Below, piece after piece: positions 34,411 through 44,217 of a DNA stretch of 64,000 bases. Numbering within the stretch: position 1 is the first letter of the stretch; every line of letters starts with the position of its first letter. This DNA comes from Photobacterium angustum (lineage in GTDB: Bacteria > Pseudomonadota > Gammaproteobacteria > Enterobacterales > Vibrionaceae). The notes beneath the pieces are model-generated. The model had not been told where the DNA came from, searched no databases, and worked only from the letters and a program-made list of their open reading frames with translations. The stretch lies in assembly GCF_003026365.1 (NCBI RefSeq), contig NZ_PYOM01000009.1, positions 1 through 64,000 on the forward strand, given 5' to 3'. The position numbers were made by a program, and so were the translations under genes.

Positions 34411-35553
34411 ATGCTTCGTTCATTGATCGCAGGAATAGCGAGTGTACTTTTCTCAATGCCGCTGATGGCTGACACCATGCAGCTTAATATGACACCGGGT
34501 GTAACGGCGGTGAGTCAGAATGTGTATGGTCTTCATATGACCATTCTCTACATTTGCATCGCGATTGGTGTGGTGGTATTCGGAGTCATGTTTTGGGCTA
34601 TCTTTCACCACCGTAAGTCAAAAGGCGCAAAGCCTGCTTCATTCCATGAAAGTACCAAAGTAGAAATTATCTGGACGTTGATCCCTTTCATTATCTTAAT
34701 TGGCATGGCTATTCCTGCAACTAAGACATTGATTGCAATGGAAGATACCTCAAAATCGGATGTGACTATCCTTGTGACAGGCTCGCAATGGAAGTGGCAT
34801 TACAGCTATTTCAACCAAGACGTTGAATATTATTCCCACCTTGCAACAAGTGCTGAACAAATCAGCAATCAACGACAAAAGCGCGACAACTATTTATTAG
34901 AAGTCGATTACCCCTTAGTTCTTCCTGTCGGACAAAAAGTACGTTTTTTGATCACCTCACAAGATGTGATCCACTCATGGTGGGTGCCAGCTTTTGCGGT
35001 GAAAAAAGATGCTAACCCTGGCTTTATTAATGAAGCATGGACACAAATTGATAAGCCCGGTATTTACCGTGGTCAGTGTGCCGAATTATGCGGTAAAGAT
35101 CATGGCTTTATGCCGATTGTGGTTATAGCCAAACCACAAGCAGAATACGATGACTGGCTACAGCAAACCAAGATCACTCAACGTAAGGCGCGTGAAGAAG
35201 AGCAGCGTTTGTTGGACATGCAAATGTCATTAGATGAGCTTATGGCACTGGGCGAAAAGACCTATACCGCTCGTTGTGCCATGTGTCACCAAGAAAATGG
35301 AGAAGGTATTCCAGGGGCATTTCCAGCACTGGCTGGTGAAGGGGTTTCTATTGATCCTAAAAGTAAGTTAGAGCACATAAGCGTTGTTGTTCACGGCAAG
35401 GCAGGTACCGCGATGCAAGCGTTTGGTCCCCAGCTAAGTTTGAAAGAATTAGCTGCTGTTATTACCTATGAGCGTAATGCGTGGGGGAATAATACTGGAG
35501 AATCGGTACAGGCGGCGGAAGTACAAGCGATTAAAAACGGTCAGCAACTATAA
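34411..35553 (+). CDS. coxB: Cytochrome c oxidase subunit II with fused cytochrome c domain (caa3 type)
   Basis: 380-residue exported subunit: signal peptide (cut near LMA then DT), two membrane helices, a cupredoxin CuA domain with HSWWVPAF and the CuA ligands in GQCAELCGKDHGFM (about 222-235), then a C-terminal haem c domain with CAMCH (about 288-292) and a likely axial Met near 334. The fused haem marks a caa3-type oxidase that accepts electrons from cytochrome c and passes them to CoxA. Start at 34411 fits the GGGGAGG site; an ATG at 34390 precedes it. First gene of the oxidase operon. Confidence 0.93.
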   Translation: MLRSLIAGIASVLFSMPLMADTMQLNMTPGVTAVSQNVYGLHMTILYICIAIGVVVFGVMFWAIFHHRKSKGAKPASFHESTKVEIIWTLIPFIILIGMAIPATKTLIAMEDTSKSDVTILVTGSQWKWHYSYFNQDVEYYSHLATSAEQISNQRQKRDNYLLEVDYPLVLPVGQKVRFLITSQDVIHSWWVPAFAVKKDANPGFINEAWTQIDKPGIYRGQCAELCGKDHGFMPIVVIAKPQAEYDDWLQQTKITQRKAREEEQRLLDMQMSLDELMALGEKTYTARCAMCHQENGEGIPGAFPALAGEGVSIDPKSKLEHISVVVHGKAGTAMQAFGPQLSLKELAAVITYERNAWGNNTGESVQAAEVQAIKNGQQL

Positions 35554-35565
35554 AGGAGAGTAAGC

Positions 35566-37185
35566 ATGACGGATACAATGCGCCAACAAGCTGAAATTGA
35601 TACTGCTGGCTGTACTGACACAGAACACGAACATCATGCGCATCCTGCGAAAGGGCTAAAGCGTTGGTTGTTTACTACCAATCACAAAGATATCGGCACC
35701 CTATATTTGCTGTTTAGTTTAACCATGTTTTTTGTTGGCGGCGCAATGGCGATGGTTATTCGGGCTGAATTATTTCAACCGGGTTTACAGTTAGTTGAGC
35801 CCAACTTTTTTAATCAGATGACTACAGTTCATGGCTTAATTATGGTGTTTGGCGCCGTGATGCCAGCTTTCACCGGACTGGCTAACTGGATGATCCCAAT
35901 GATGATTGGTGCACCAGATATGGCTTTACCAAGGATGAATAACTGGAGTTTCTGGATCCTGCCTTTTGCATTTAGCTTATTGTTAGCCTCTCTTTTTATG
36001 GAAGGAGGCGGGCCTAATTTTGGTTGGACATTCTATGCGCCACTTTCAACAACATATAGCCCACCGAGTACGGGATTGTTTGTATTTGCCATTCACATCA
36101 TGGGAATTAGCTCGATCATGGGAGCGATTAATGTTGTTGTGACCATTGTGAATATGCGCGCACCGGGCATGACGTATATGAAAATGCCACTCTTTGTTTG
36201 GACGTGGTTGATCACCGCATTTTTACTTATCGCGGTTATGCCTGTTTTAGCAGGCGCAGTGACTATGGTGTTAACCGATAAATATTTTGGTACGAGCTTT
36301 TTTGATGCGGCGGGTGGTGGTGATCCTGTGATGTTCCAGCATATCTTCTGGTTCTTTGGTCACCCTGAAGTTTATATTATGATTTTGCCGAGTTTCGGTA
36401 TTATTTCTGCCATTATCCCTGCTTTTTCGCGCAAGAAACTCTTTGGTTATAGCTCTATGGTGTACGCCACGGCATCCATTGCAGGGTTAAGCTTTGTGGT
36501 CTGGGCACACCACATGTTCACCACGGGGATGCCTGTCGCGGCAGAGCTGTTTTTCATGTATTGCACCATGTTGATTTCAGTCCCTACGGGGGTGAAAGTC
36601 TTTAACTGGGTAGCAACAATGTGGCGAGGCTCATTAACTTTTGAGGTGCCAATGTTGTTTGCTATTGCGTTTATTGTGCTCTTTACCATTGGCGGCTTTT
36701 CTGGATTGATGCTCGCTATTACGCCTGCTGATTTTCAATATCATGACACCTATTTTGTAGTGGCTCATTTCCATTATGTGTTAGTCACTGGTGCTATCTT
36801 TTCGATCATGGCTGCGGCCTATTATTGGTTACCAAAGTGGACGGGGCACATGTTTGATGAGCGTTTGGCGCACTGGCACTTTTGGTGCTCGCTGATCTCG
36901 GTCAACATCTTATTTTTCCCAATGCATTTTTTAGGGCTCGCTGGGATGCCCCGACGTATTCCTGACTATGCTCTGCAATTTGCAGATATTAATGCCGTGG
37001 TCAGTATTGGTGGTTTCCTATTTGGGTTCTCTCAATTGATATTTATTGCGGTCTTAGTGAAATGTATTCGAGGGGGAGAAAAAGCAGCAGCCAAACCATG
37101 GGAAGGTGCTGAAGGACTGGAGTGGACAGTCGCATCACCTGCACCATATCACACCTTTTCAACACCGCCCAAGATTGATCCTTAG
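35566..37185 (+). CDS. coxA: Cytochrome c oxidase subunit I
   Basis: 539-residue, twelve-helix catalytic subunit reducing oxygen to water while pumping protons. Low-spin haem ligand in TVHGLIMVFG (His near 89), CuB His and cross-linked Tyr in FFGHPEVYIMILP (about 263-275), the CuB His pair in WAHHMF (near 315), and haem ligands in VAHFHYVLV (about 399-405). GHPEVY with the conserved Glu indicates an A-type oxidase with a D-channel. Confidence 0.96.
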   Translation: MTDTMRQQAEIDTAGCTDTEHEHHAHPAKGLKRWLFTTNHKDIGTLYLLFSLTMFFVGGAMAMVIRAELFQPGLQLVEPNFFNQMTTVHGLIMVFGAVMPAFTGLANWMIPMMIGAPDMALPRMNNWSFWILPFAFSLLLASLFMEGGGPNFGWTFYAPLSTTYSPPSTGLFVFAIHIMGISSIMGAINVVVTIVNMRAPGMTYMKMPLFVWTWLITAFLLIAVMPVLAGAVTMVLTDKYFGTSFFDAAGGGDPVMFQHIFWFFGHPEVYIMILPSFGIISAIIPAFSRKKLFGYSSMVYATASIAGLSFVVWAHHMFTTGMPVAAELFFMYCTMLISVPTGVKVFNWVATMWRGSLTFEVPMLFAIAFIVLFTIGGFSGLMLAITPADFQYHDTYFVVAHFHYVLVTGAIFSIMAAAYYWLPKWTGHMFDERLAHWHFWCSLISVNILFFPMHFLGLAGMPRRIPDYALQFADINAVVSIGGFLFGFSQLIFIAVLVKCIRGGEKAAAKPWEGAEGLEWTVASPAPYHTFSTPPKIDP

Positions 37186-37193
37186 GAGGCGTG

Positions 37194-37763
37194 ATGGATG
37201 AGCCTAAAAAACAGCGATCATTGTGGGGGTTAATTGCCGCAGCAGTTGGGATGTTTGGCTTTGCTTTTGCGTTGGTTCCACTTTATGACGTGTTTTGTGA
37301 CATTACAGGGATTAACGGAAAAACCGCATCAACGCCAACAGAAACCAGTGAGCGTATTGATAAGAGCCGCGAAGTGACGGTTGAATTTGTCGCCTATATT
37401 AACCCTGGCGTGAGGTGGCAATTTACGCCACAGGTAAAGCAAATCACGGTGCATCCTGGTGAAACTAAAATCATCAAATACGATGCGAAAAACTTAAATA
37501 AAGTCGCCACTATCGGACAAGCGGTGCCTTCGGTAACACCAGGTGTAGCCGCGAAGTACTTCAATAAAATCGAATGTTTTTGTTTTAACCATCAGCCTTT
37601 AGAGGGTGGTGAAAATGCGGAATTGCCGTTGGTGTTCTATATCGACCCTGACTTGCCTAAAGAGATAGAAACGCTGACTTTAGCTTACACCCTATTCAAC
37701 GTTGCCACGGATAATTCAACGGTTGAGCAACACAGTGAGGTGGATAATGTCAAAGCCCTATAG
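37194..37763 (+). CDS. ctaG: Copper insertion factor CtaG/Cox11
   Basis: 189-residue protein with one N-terminal helix and a periplasmic immunoglobulin-like domain that delivers copper to the CuB site of CoxA. The copper ligands are in the ECFCF motif (Cys127, Cys129), followed by NHQPLEGGE. TAGGAGG lies just upstream; ATG at 37194 preferred to GTG at 37191. Overlaps coxC. Confidence 0.94.
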   Translation: MDEPKKQRSLWGLIAAAVGMFGFAFALVPLYDVFCDITGINGKTASTPTETSERIDKSREVTVEFVAYINPGVRWQFTPQVKQITVHPGETKIIKYDAKNLNKVATIGQAVPSVTPGVAAKYFNKIECFCFNHQPLEGGENAELPLVFYIDPDLPKEIETLTLAYTLFNVATDNSTVEQHSEVDNVKAL

Positions 37764-38643
37764 TGAAACCGATAACTTACCGCCAGCGACGAAATATTAT
37801 GTCCCCGATGAGAGCGCATGGCCCATTGTGGGAGCAATCGCCTTATTTCTTATAGCCCTAGGTGCTGGCGCGACTGTTGGGGATCTGTTTGGCGGTCAAG
37901 GTCCTTGGATCTTATTGGCTGGTGTTGGGCTGATTTTATTAATGTTAGTGGGGTGGTTTCGTGATGTGATCCGAGAATCTATGGCGGGGCTTTATAGTGC
38001 GCAGATGGATCGCTCTTTTCGTCAAGGAATGAGCTGGTTTATTTTTTCCGAAGTGATGTTCTTTGCTGCTTTTTTTGGCGCGCTATTTTATGCCCGAATG
38101 ATTGCGGTGCCATGGCTCGGTGGTGCTAGTAATAATGCCATGACCAATGCCGTATTGTGGCCAGACTTTGTCGCAATGTGGCCATTGGAAAAAACGCCAG
38201 ATGGCACCGAAACCCAAGCGATGGGGCCAATAGGCTTACCGCTTTATAATACCATTTTGTTGCTGACATCATCGGTTACTTTACATTTTGCTCACACTGC
38301 ATTGGAGCAAGATAATCGTCCTCGATTGAAGCTATTACTATTGCTGACGGTATTGCTAGGCGCGGTGTTTGTGTACTTACAAGGGGTCGAATATGTCCAT
38401 GCCTATGAGGATATGAATCTACGATTAGATGCAGGGATTTATGGTAATACCTTCTTTATGTTGACTGGGTTTCATGGCGTTCATGTCACGCTTGGAGCGA
38501 TTATCTTATTTATAGTGTGGTGTCGAATTTTAAAAGGGCACTTTACGCCTGAGCATCATTTTGCATTTCAAGCAGGCGCTTGGTATTGGCATTTTGTTGA
38601 TGTGGTGTGGTTAGGTTTGTTTTTGTTTGTTTATATTCTTTAG
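37747..38643 (+). CDS. coxC: Cytochrome c oxidase subunit III
   Basis: 298-residue, seven-helix subunit that stabilises CoxA and its proton uptake. Family stretches are MSWFIFSEVMFFAAFFGALFYAR, YNTILLLTSSVTLHFAHTAL, FFMLTGFHGVHVTLGAIIL and HFAFQAGAWYWHFVDVVWLGLF. Start at 37747 chosen because GAGG lies six bases upstream; it overlaps ctaG by 17 bases, implying translational coupling. Confidence 0.95.
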   Translation: MSKPYSETDNLPPATKYYVPDESAWPIVGAIALFLIALGAGATVGDLFGGQGPWILLAGVGLILLMLVGWFRDVIRESMAGLYSAQMDRSFRQGMSWFIFSEVMFFAAFFGALFYARMIAVPWLGGASNNAMTNAVLWPDFVAMWPLEKTPDGTETQAMGPIGLPLYNTILLLTSSVTLHFAHTALEQDNRPRLKLLLLLTVLLGAVFVYLQGVEYVHAYEDMNLRLDAGIYGNTFFMLTGFHGVHVTLGAIILFIVWCRILKGHFTPEHHFAFQAGAWYWHFVDVVWLGLFLFVYIL

Positions 38644-38665
38644 TATTTATTTTGAACATACAAGG

Positions 38666-38872
38666 TTAATACGGACGAGGGTTGGGGGTGATAACCCCAG
38701 TTAATAAAGCAATCACAATCAGGCCAAAAACAACGACAGATAAGCCAATACGCCAGCCTAAGTAATACGACATTGGGCGTGATGATTGACCTTTTAACAT
38801 GATTGGGAGTGCTTTAAAAAGATTGACGATGATCACCAGTAATAAGCCGAGAAGCAGTATTTTTATCAACAT
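38666..38872 (-). CDS. DUF2909 twin-helix membrane protein
   Basis: 68 residues, two transmembrane helices separated by a short polar loop (KGQSSRPMSYYLGWR). The family is found beside cytochrome oxidase genes in many proteobacteria, but its role is unknown. It is read on the opposite strand to the rest of the oxidase cluster, so its own promoter lies between it and surf1. Confidence 0.8.
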   Translation of the reverse strand: MLIKILLLGLLLVIIVNLFKALPIMLKGQSSRPMSYYLGWRIGLSVVVFGLIVIALLTGVITPNPRPY

Positions 38873-38961
38873 TGAAACCTCTAATTGAATAGGGGTGATA
38901 ACACATTGAGCGCTTATTTAAGGATAGCTGTTTTCAACCAATAGGGATGGAGGAAACATCA

Positions 38962-39645
38962 ATGCGAAAAGTAGCTTTTGTTATTTTTACCTTCATCGTG
39001 GTGTGCATGTTAGGGCGACTAGGCTTTTGGCAATTAAGCCGAGCAGCTGAAAAACTTAAATTACAGCAGCAAATAGAAGAAACGACTCAGGCCGAGCCTA
39101 TCTCTGATATTACGCAATTACCCAGTACGCCAATTTGGCATAATGTGGCGCTTACTGGTGTGTTTGATAATCAGCATCCGATCTTACTTGATAACCAACT
39201 AAATAATGGTCAAGCAGGCTACCATTTTTATCTCCCTTTCCTTAGCCAAGGTCAATGGATATTGGTCAATCTTGGCTGGATTGCCGCACCTCCTTATCGT
39301 GAGTTATATCCCGTCTTACCGCAATTTAGTGGCGAAAAAGTCATTACCGGTCTGATTGCACCGACCACCTCATTATTACAACTCAAACCAGAATCATCAG
39401 CCGTGAGTTGGCCGTTACGGGTACAAAATATTGAATCAGTATGGCTGTCACAACAATTAAATCGCGCCCTACCGCAATGGGTGGTTCAAATTGCAGCTAC
39501 GAATCCTCTCGCGCTTAAACAAAATTGGACCCCTGTTGTGATGAAAGCTGATAAGCATTATGGCTATGCCACGCAGTGGTTTGTTCTAGCCTTTGCGGTA
39601 TTAGGGATGGCTGGGTGGTGGCTATTAAGAGGGAATAAGGAATGA
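38962..39645 (+). CDS. surf1: SURF1-family oxidase assembly protein
   Basis: 227 residues: N-terminal helix (RKVAFVIFTFIVVCMLGRLGFWQLSRAAEK), a large periplasmic domain (PILLDNQLNNGQAGYHFYLPF, WILVNLGWIAAP) and a C-terminal helix. SURF1 helps insert haem A into CoxA. GGAGG lies eight bases before the ATG at 38962. The gene's stop overlaps the next start by four bases. Confidence 0.9.
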   Translation: MRKVAFVIFTFIVVCMLGRLGFWQLSRAAEKLKLQQQIEETTQAEPISDITQLPSTPIWHNVALTGVFDNQHPILLDNQLNNGQAGYHFYLPFLSQGQWILVNLGWIAAPPYRELYPVLPQFSGEKVITGLIAPTTSLLQLKPESSAVSWPLRVQNIESVWLSQQLNRALPQWVVQIAATNPLALKQNWTPVVMKADKHYGYATQWFVLAFAVLGMAGWWLLRGNKE

Positions 39646-40178
39646 AAAAATATCAGGTTTTAATGTTATTAGGCGTGATGTTTTTACTGCCTGTTGTCCT
39701 AGCGAAATTAATGTTAACCCAGCAGTGGTATAGCGGTGGTGTTACCAATAAAGGTCAATTATTAACGCCACCGTTGACGGCAAATTGGCTAGCGACAGGA
39801 AAGTGGCAACTTATTTACTGGCTACCTCAACAATGTGATAGCCGTTGTGAAGGCGCATTATTTCACTTAAAGCAAATACCTCTTGCTGTTGGGGCTTATC
39901 AAGATCGGGTCAAAAGTGTTGTACTTCTGGCGCCTGAAGAGTCAACAGCAGTCGTTCCCGTTGATGCTGAAAATCTGCAGCGCTATAGCAGTAACTCAGC
40001 AGAATATGAGCAATTTTCGCCATCTGAATATGGGCTCAATGCGGTATATCTAGCCGATCCTCATGGCAATGTAATGATGGCCTATCCGCTAGAGACTGAA
40101 CCTCAGGCGATTTTAGCACAAGGTAAAGACATCTTACGTGATTTAAAAAGGCTGCTAAAAGTATCAAAGATTGGATAA
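39642..40178 (+). CDS. Sco-like thiol/copper chaperone of the oxidase cluster
   Basis: 178 residues: an N-terminal membrane anchor (about 5-25) and a periplasmic domain. WQLIYWLPQQCDSRCEGALF contains a CxxxC pair (Cys65, Cys69), the spacing of Sco/SenC copper chaperones, and YLADPHGNVMMAYP late in the chain aligns with the loop that carries the Sco His, though the His is not clearly in place. It probably reduces or metallates CuA of CoxB. Starts inside the SURF1 stop (ATGA overlap). Confidence 0.7.
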   Translation: MKKYQVLMLLGVMFLLPVVLAKLMLTQQWYSGGVTNKGQLLTPPLTANWLATGKWQLIYWLPQQCDSRCEGALFHLKQIPLAVGAYQDRVKSVVLLAPEESTAVVPVDAENLQRYSSNSAEYEQFSPSEYGLNAVYLADPHGNVMMAYPLETEPQAILAQGKDILRDLKRLLKVSKIG

Positions 40179-40221
40179 ATGTATCGAAAGTTGGCTAAAA
40201 CCATAAATGGTGGGGTTAATT

Positions 40222-41295
40222 ATGCATAAAACGCAAAAAGATAAACCGTTCTACTTTTTAGTCACTGCTACCTTTTTTCTCTCTTTGATTGTGGTTGGGG
40301 TGGGGGCTTATACGCGGTTAACGGATGCGGGTTTAGGCTGTCCCGATTGGCCTGGTTGTTATGGGTTTATGTCAGTACCGCAAACGGAGTCACAATTACA
40401 AATAGCACAAGCTATTTACCCTGATTCGCCCGTTGAACCGGTAAAAGCATGGAATGAAATGGTACATCGCTATATTGCAGGATCGTTAGGTCTTTTGGTG
40501 TTAATGATTACTGTGATGGCATGGAGCCGAAGTGGACGTCCTAAATTGTTACCCAGTTTGTTATTGGGGATGGTTTTTTTTCAAGCATTACTAGGAATGT
40601 GGACGGTCACCATGCAGCTGATGCCTGTTGTGGTGATGACGCATTTGTTAGGCGGCTTTACTATCGTATCGCTATTGTGGCTATTACGTTTGCGGATCCA
40701 ACCTAAACCACTTTTCTATCAAGATGGTTTTAAAACTCATTTATCATTATCACGTCGATATTTAACGGTACTCAAAAGCGGAGCAATTGCAGCTTTAGTT
40801 GTTCTAATAGGCCAAATTGCATTAGGTGGCTGGACAGCGGCTAATTATGCTGCTGTTGTATGCACACAATTACCGATATGCGAAGGGGATTGGCAGGGAA
40901 TGTTTGATCCTCGCGCGTTTGAATTGATTCAACCTCAACACAGTAGCTATGAATATGGTGTTTTAGATTATGCCCAAAGGGTCTCTATTCATGTTACTCA
41001 TCGTATTGGTGCAATTATCACAACGGTTTTTATCTTGGTATTAGCTGGGTTGCTGTGGCTTAAACCACCCTTACGTCGTTATAGCATTGCGATGATAGGA
41101 GGGGTAGCGGTACAAATAATATTAGGCATTACCAATGTTCTTGCTAGCTTACCGCTATTGATTGCTGTTGCGCACAATGTGGTTGGCTTAGTCTTACTAC
41201 TTACCGTTGTCACCACCTGTTATCGCCTGATATGCGATTGCCGCTCCCCATTAGAGGTAAAGTATTTTGCATCGGAGAGCGCGACTCATGGATAA
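40222..41295 (+). CDS. ctaA: Haem A synthase CtaA/Cox15
   Basis: 357-residue eight-helix membrane enzyme that oxidises haem O to haem [19 protein letters not shown] near the start contains the first extracellular Cys pair and the second is in CTQLPIC. Haem-binding His occur in [24 protein letters not shown] and VAHNVVG. Start at 40222 has GGGG six bases upstream. Overlaps the next gene by eight bases. Confidence 0.93.
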   Translation: MHKTQKDKPFYFLVTATFFLSLIVVGVGAYTRLTDAGLGCPDWPGCYGFMSVPQTESQLQIAQAIYPDSPVEPVKAWNEMVHRYIAGSLGLLVLMITVMAWSRSGRPKLLPSLLLGMVFFQALLGMWTVTMQLMPVVVMTHLLGGFTIVSLLWLLRLRIQPKPLFYQDGFKTHLSLSRRYLTVLKSGAIAALVVLIGQIALGGWTAANYAAVVCTQLPICEGDWQGMFDPRAFELIQPQHSSYEYGVLDYAQRVSIHVTHRIGAIITTVFILVLAGLLWLKPPLRRYSIAMIGGVAVQIILGITNVLASLPLLIAVAHNVVGLVLLLTVVTTCYRLICDCRSPLEVKYFASESATHG

Positions 41296-42205
41296 ATCAC
41301 AACTGCTTCATTCCAGTCGAGTTCGTTCGCCACCGATAGCGGTTTGGCGTGATTATCTTACGATGACGAAACCAAAAGTCGTTGCCATGTTATTACTGAC
41401 CGCATTAGTGGGCATGTGTTTGGCCGTGCAAGGTATTCCACCGGCAAATGCCGTGATATTAGGTTTAACAGGGATAGGTTTCCAATCGGCTGCGGCTGCG
41501 ACTTTTAATCATGTATTAGATCGACGCTTTGATGCCAAAATGGCGCGAACTTACCATAGACCGCTTGCGAAAGGGCGAGTAGAAACGTGGAAAGCCGTTG
41601 TCTTTGCAATGACGTTAATGTTGGTGGGTTTTGGATTATTGATGATGCTTAACGCTTTAACGGCATGGTTAACGATGGCAAGTTTAGTCGGTTATGCGTT
41701 GGTTTATACGGTGTGGCTAAAACATGCGACACCACAAAATATTGTGATCGGAGGGCTTGCAGGAGCGGCGCCCCCGTTATTGGTGTGGACGGCAGTAACT
41801 GGTCAGCTTGATCCGCATGCGTTGTTACTCGTGATGCTGGTATTTGCATGGACTCCACCACATTTTTGGGCATTAGCGATCCATCGTCGAGATGATTATG
41901 CCAAAGCCGGGATCCCAATGCTGCCAGTTACACATGGGATTGAATATACCAAAACTATGGTATTGCTTTATACCCTGATTCTCTTTGCGGTCGGGTTATT
42001 ACCTTGGCTAACCGGTATGAGTGGGTGGGTCTATTTAATCGGGAGTGGCGCATTGAATTTGGGTTTTCTGGGCTATGCGCTGAAGTTGAAATTTTTTGAT
42101 AGTGAAGGCCATGCATGGGCGACATTTAAATATTCTATCTGGCATTTGTTGGCTTTATTTGTGGTACTTCTTGCCGATCATTGGTTATTACCTTGGTATG
42201 GTTAG
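41288..42205 (+). CDS. ctaB: Protohaem IX farnesyltransferase (haem O synthase) CtaB/CyoE
   Basis: 305-residue UbiA-type prenyltransferase that adds the farnesyl tail to haem B, the step before CtaA. First Asp-rich motif [21 protein letters not shown] (about 77-97), second in [15 protein letters not shown]. Overlap with ctaA suggests coupled translation. Last gene of the oxidase island. Confidence 0.94.
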   Translation: MDKSQLLHSSRVRSPPIAVWRDYLTMTKPKVVAMLLLTALVGMCLAVQGIPPANAVILGLTGIGFQSAAAATFNHVLDRRFDAKMARTYHRPLAKGRVETWKAVVFAMTLMLVGFGLLMMLNALTAWLTMASLVGYALVYTVWLKHATPQNIVIGGLAGAAPPLLVWTAVTGQLDPHALLLVMLVFAWTPPHFWALAIHRRDDYAKAGIPMLPVTHGIEYTKTMVLLYTLILFAVGLLPWLTGMSGWVYLIGSGALNLGFLGYALKLKFFDSEGHAWATFKYSIWHLLALFVVLLADHWLLPWYG

Positions 42206-42310
42206 TCTCTCGATTGATCAATATATCTAACCGATAAGACTTTTGTCGCCATAATCAACTGGTTAAACTGCTCTGTTATATAACCAACATTATCGCGGCA
42301 GAGGTAGTTC

Positions 42311-43648
42311 GTGCTAGCAGCATTAAAAGACAAATCATTACATTATCAGGTGTTTGCATTAGCCCTGCCGATGGTACTTTCAAACATTACAGTACCGTTG
42401 CTCGGGTTGGTGGATGCTGCTGTGATCGGACATCTTGATAAGTCATGGTATCTCGGTGGCGTTGCTGTTGGCGGTACTATGATCAACGTTACATTCTGGT
42501 TGTTGGGTTTCTTACGCATGGCAACCACAGGTATTACCGCACAAGCTTTTGGTCGAGAAGATAAACATGGGCAAGCGGCTATTTTTGTTCAAGGTATCGC
42601 ATTGGCATGGTTACTCGCGTTTATTCTTATTGCCTTACATCAACCTGTCAGCAGTGCTATTTTTCATTTCAGTGATGCTAGCAATGAAGTGAAAGTTTAC
42701 GCAGAGCAATACTTTTCAATCCGTATTTGGGGAGCGCCTGCTGCTTTAGCAAACTTTGTGATCATGGGCTGGTTACTTGGAGCGCAAAATGCCAAGTTGC
42801 CAATGTGGCTTTTGATTGTTACTAACCTCGTTAATATTTTATTGGACGTTCTGTTTGTTTTGGGCTTTGGCTGGAAAGTTCAAGGTGCCGCTTCTGCGTC
42901 GGTATTAGCGGATTATAGTGGCATGTTATTAGGGTTATGGTTTGTTTCTCGTCAATGGTTAGCGCTAGGTTTGCCGCCGTTAAAAGATAAAATTATGGCT
43001 GCGCGACATGGTATGGGACGACTACTTAAATTAAACCGAGATATTTTTTTACGTAGCTTGTGTTTACAAGCTACGTTTACGTTTATGACTTTCCAAGGTG
43101 CAACACTAGGCGATAACGTAGTCGCGGCAAATGCTGTTTTAATGAGCTTTTTAATGTTGGTGTCTTATGCCATGGACGGTTTTGCCTATGCGATGGAAGC
43201 ATTAGTAGGAAAAGCCGTTGGTGCGAATAATCGCGATCAGTTAGGACGTTATCTAATTAACACTACATTTTGGAGTTTTATAATATCTGTCGCTCTTACA
43301 TTGGCATTTTCTTTAGGTGGTGAGCGCATTGTTAGTTTGATCTCCGATATTCCAGCGGTTCAAGCTGAAGCTGATATTTATTTGCCGTGGCTTGCCGCAG
43401 TACCATTAGTCGCGATGTGGTGCTTTTTACTGGATGGTGTCTTTGTTGGCGCAACGCAAGGGCGAGTAATGCGTAATAGTATGTTTGTTGCAACCTGTGG
43501 TTTTTTTGCCATCTGGTGGTTAATGGATAGCTATGGTAACCATGCATTATGGGCGGCGATGTTAGGTTTTATGGCATTACGCGGTGTGACTTTAGCGGTT
43601 ATTTTTGGTTACCAGTGGAAAAAAATATTTTCTTATCTCCTGCATTAA
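42311..43648 (+). CDS. dinF: MATE-family efflux protein DinF
   Basis: 445-residue, twelve-helix MATE transporter. Close to E. coli DinF: LALPMVLSNITVPLLGLVDAAVIGHL, GFLRMATTGITAQAFG, NRDIFLRSL, and FAYAMEALVGKAVGA. It exports drugs or oxidised metabolites by cation antiport. GTG start with GAGG upstream. In E. coli it is co-transcribed with lexA; here the oxidase island and a methyltransferase gene lie between, and I see no good SOS box just upstream. Confidence 0.88.
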   Translation: MLAALKDKSLHYQVFALALPMVLSNITVPLLGLVDAAVIGHLDKSWYLGGVAVGGTMINVTFWLLGFLRMATTGITAQAFGREDKHGQAAIFVQGIALAWLLAFILIALHQPVSSAIFHFSDASNEVKVYAEQYFSIRIWGAPAALANFVIMGWLLGAQNAKLPMWLLIVTNLVNILLDVLFVLGFGWKVQGAASASVLADYSGMLLGLWFVSRQWLALGLPPLKDKIMAARHGMGRLLKLNRDIFLRSLCLQATFTFMTFQGATLGDNVVAANAVLMSFLMLVSYAMDGFAYAMEALVGKAVGANNRDQLGRYLINTTFWSFIISVALTLAFSLGGERIVSLISDIPAVQAEADIYLPWLAAVPLVAMWCFLLDGVFVGATQGRVMRNSMFVATCGFFAIWWLMDSYGNHALWAAMLGFMALRGVTLAVIFGYQWKKIFSYLLH

Positions 43649-43761
43649 AACAGTAAGTTAGATTTAAAATACACATTTTGTATTAATTTTAAGCAAAAAA
43701 AGCTATTAAACCTGATGTTCTTTTGGTTAAAATGCGAGCACTTTTTAGCCGGGTGTTGGAT

Positions 43762-44145
43762 ATGAAAAAGAATATTCTTGCTTATTTCTTACTGACTATT
43801 GCATTAGTGTTTAGCGTAAATAGCTTTGCTGCTAAGCCTCAAAAAATGCATGTGACAGCGACAGCGTATAATTCTGTTAGGGCGCAGACAAACTCAAACC
43901 CTAGCATTGCTGCATGGGGAGATAAGTTAAAACCAGGGATGAAAGCAATTGCCGTTTCACGGGATTTGTTGAAAAAAGGATTAAAACGAGGTGTAAAGGT
44001 GAAAATATCAGGTTTGCCCGGTGAATATGTTGTGCTAGATAAAATGCACCACCGTTGGCGTAATAAGATTGATATTTACATGGGGAAAGATATTCGTGCC
44101 GCGAAACGCTGGGGACGAAAGAAAGTCACTCTCACCGTATTATAA
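43762..44145 (+). CDS. Secreted 3D-domain protein
   Basis: 127 residues with signal peptide (cut near SFA) and a stand-alone 3D domain (named for three Asp): MHVTATAYNSVRAQTNSNPSIAAWGDKLKPGMKAIAVSRDLL and GEYVVLDKMHHRWRNKIDIYMG. The fold is that of the lytic transglycosylase MltA catalytic barrel, so a cell-wall role is possible but the enzyme's usual larger partner domain is absent. Start at 43762; an upstream ATG at 43723 would bury the signal peptide. Confidence 0.8.
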   Translation: MKKNILAYFLLTIALVFSVNSFAAKPQKMHVTATAYNSVRAQTNSNPSIAAWGDKLKPGMKAIAVSRDLLKKGLKRGVKVKISGLPGEYVVLDKMHHRWRNKIDIYMGKDIRAAKRWGRKKVTLTVL

Positions 44146-44167
44146 CGAGCATCTTTGTTTCAAAACG

Positions 44168-44196
44168 AAAAAGCCGCATATCATATGCGGCTTTTT
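44168..44196. terminator. Bidirectional terminator 3D gene / nfuA
   Basis: AAAAAGCCGCATA and TATGCGGCTTTTT with a three-base loop. Confidence 0.92.
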
Positions 44197-44217
44197 GATT
44201 TCCGTTCACACTAAAAA

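Noticed and set aside
42206-42310. SOS box upstream of dinF
   Set aside because: The best candidate, CTGTTATATAACCAAC, lacks the right-hand CAG of the consensus.
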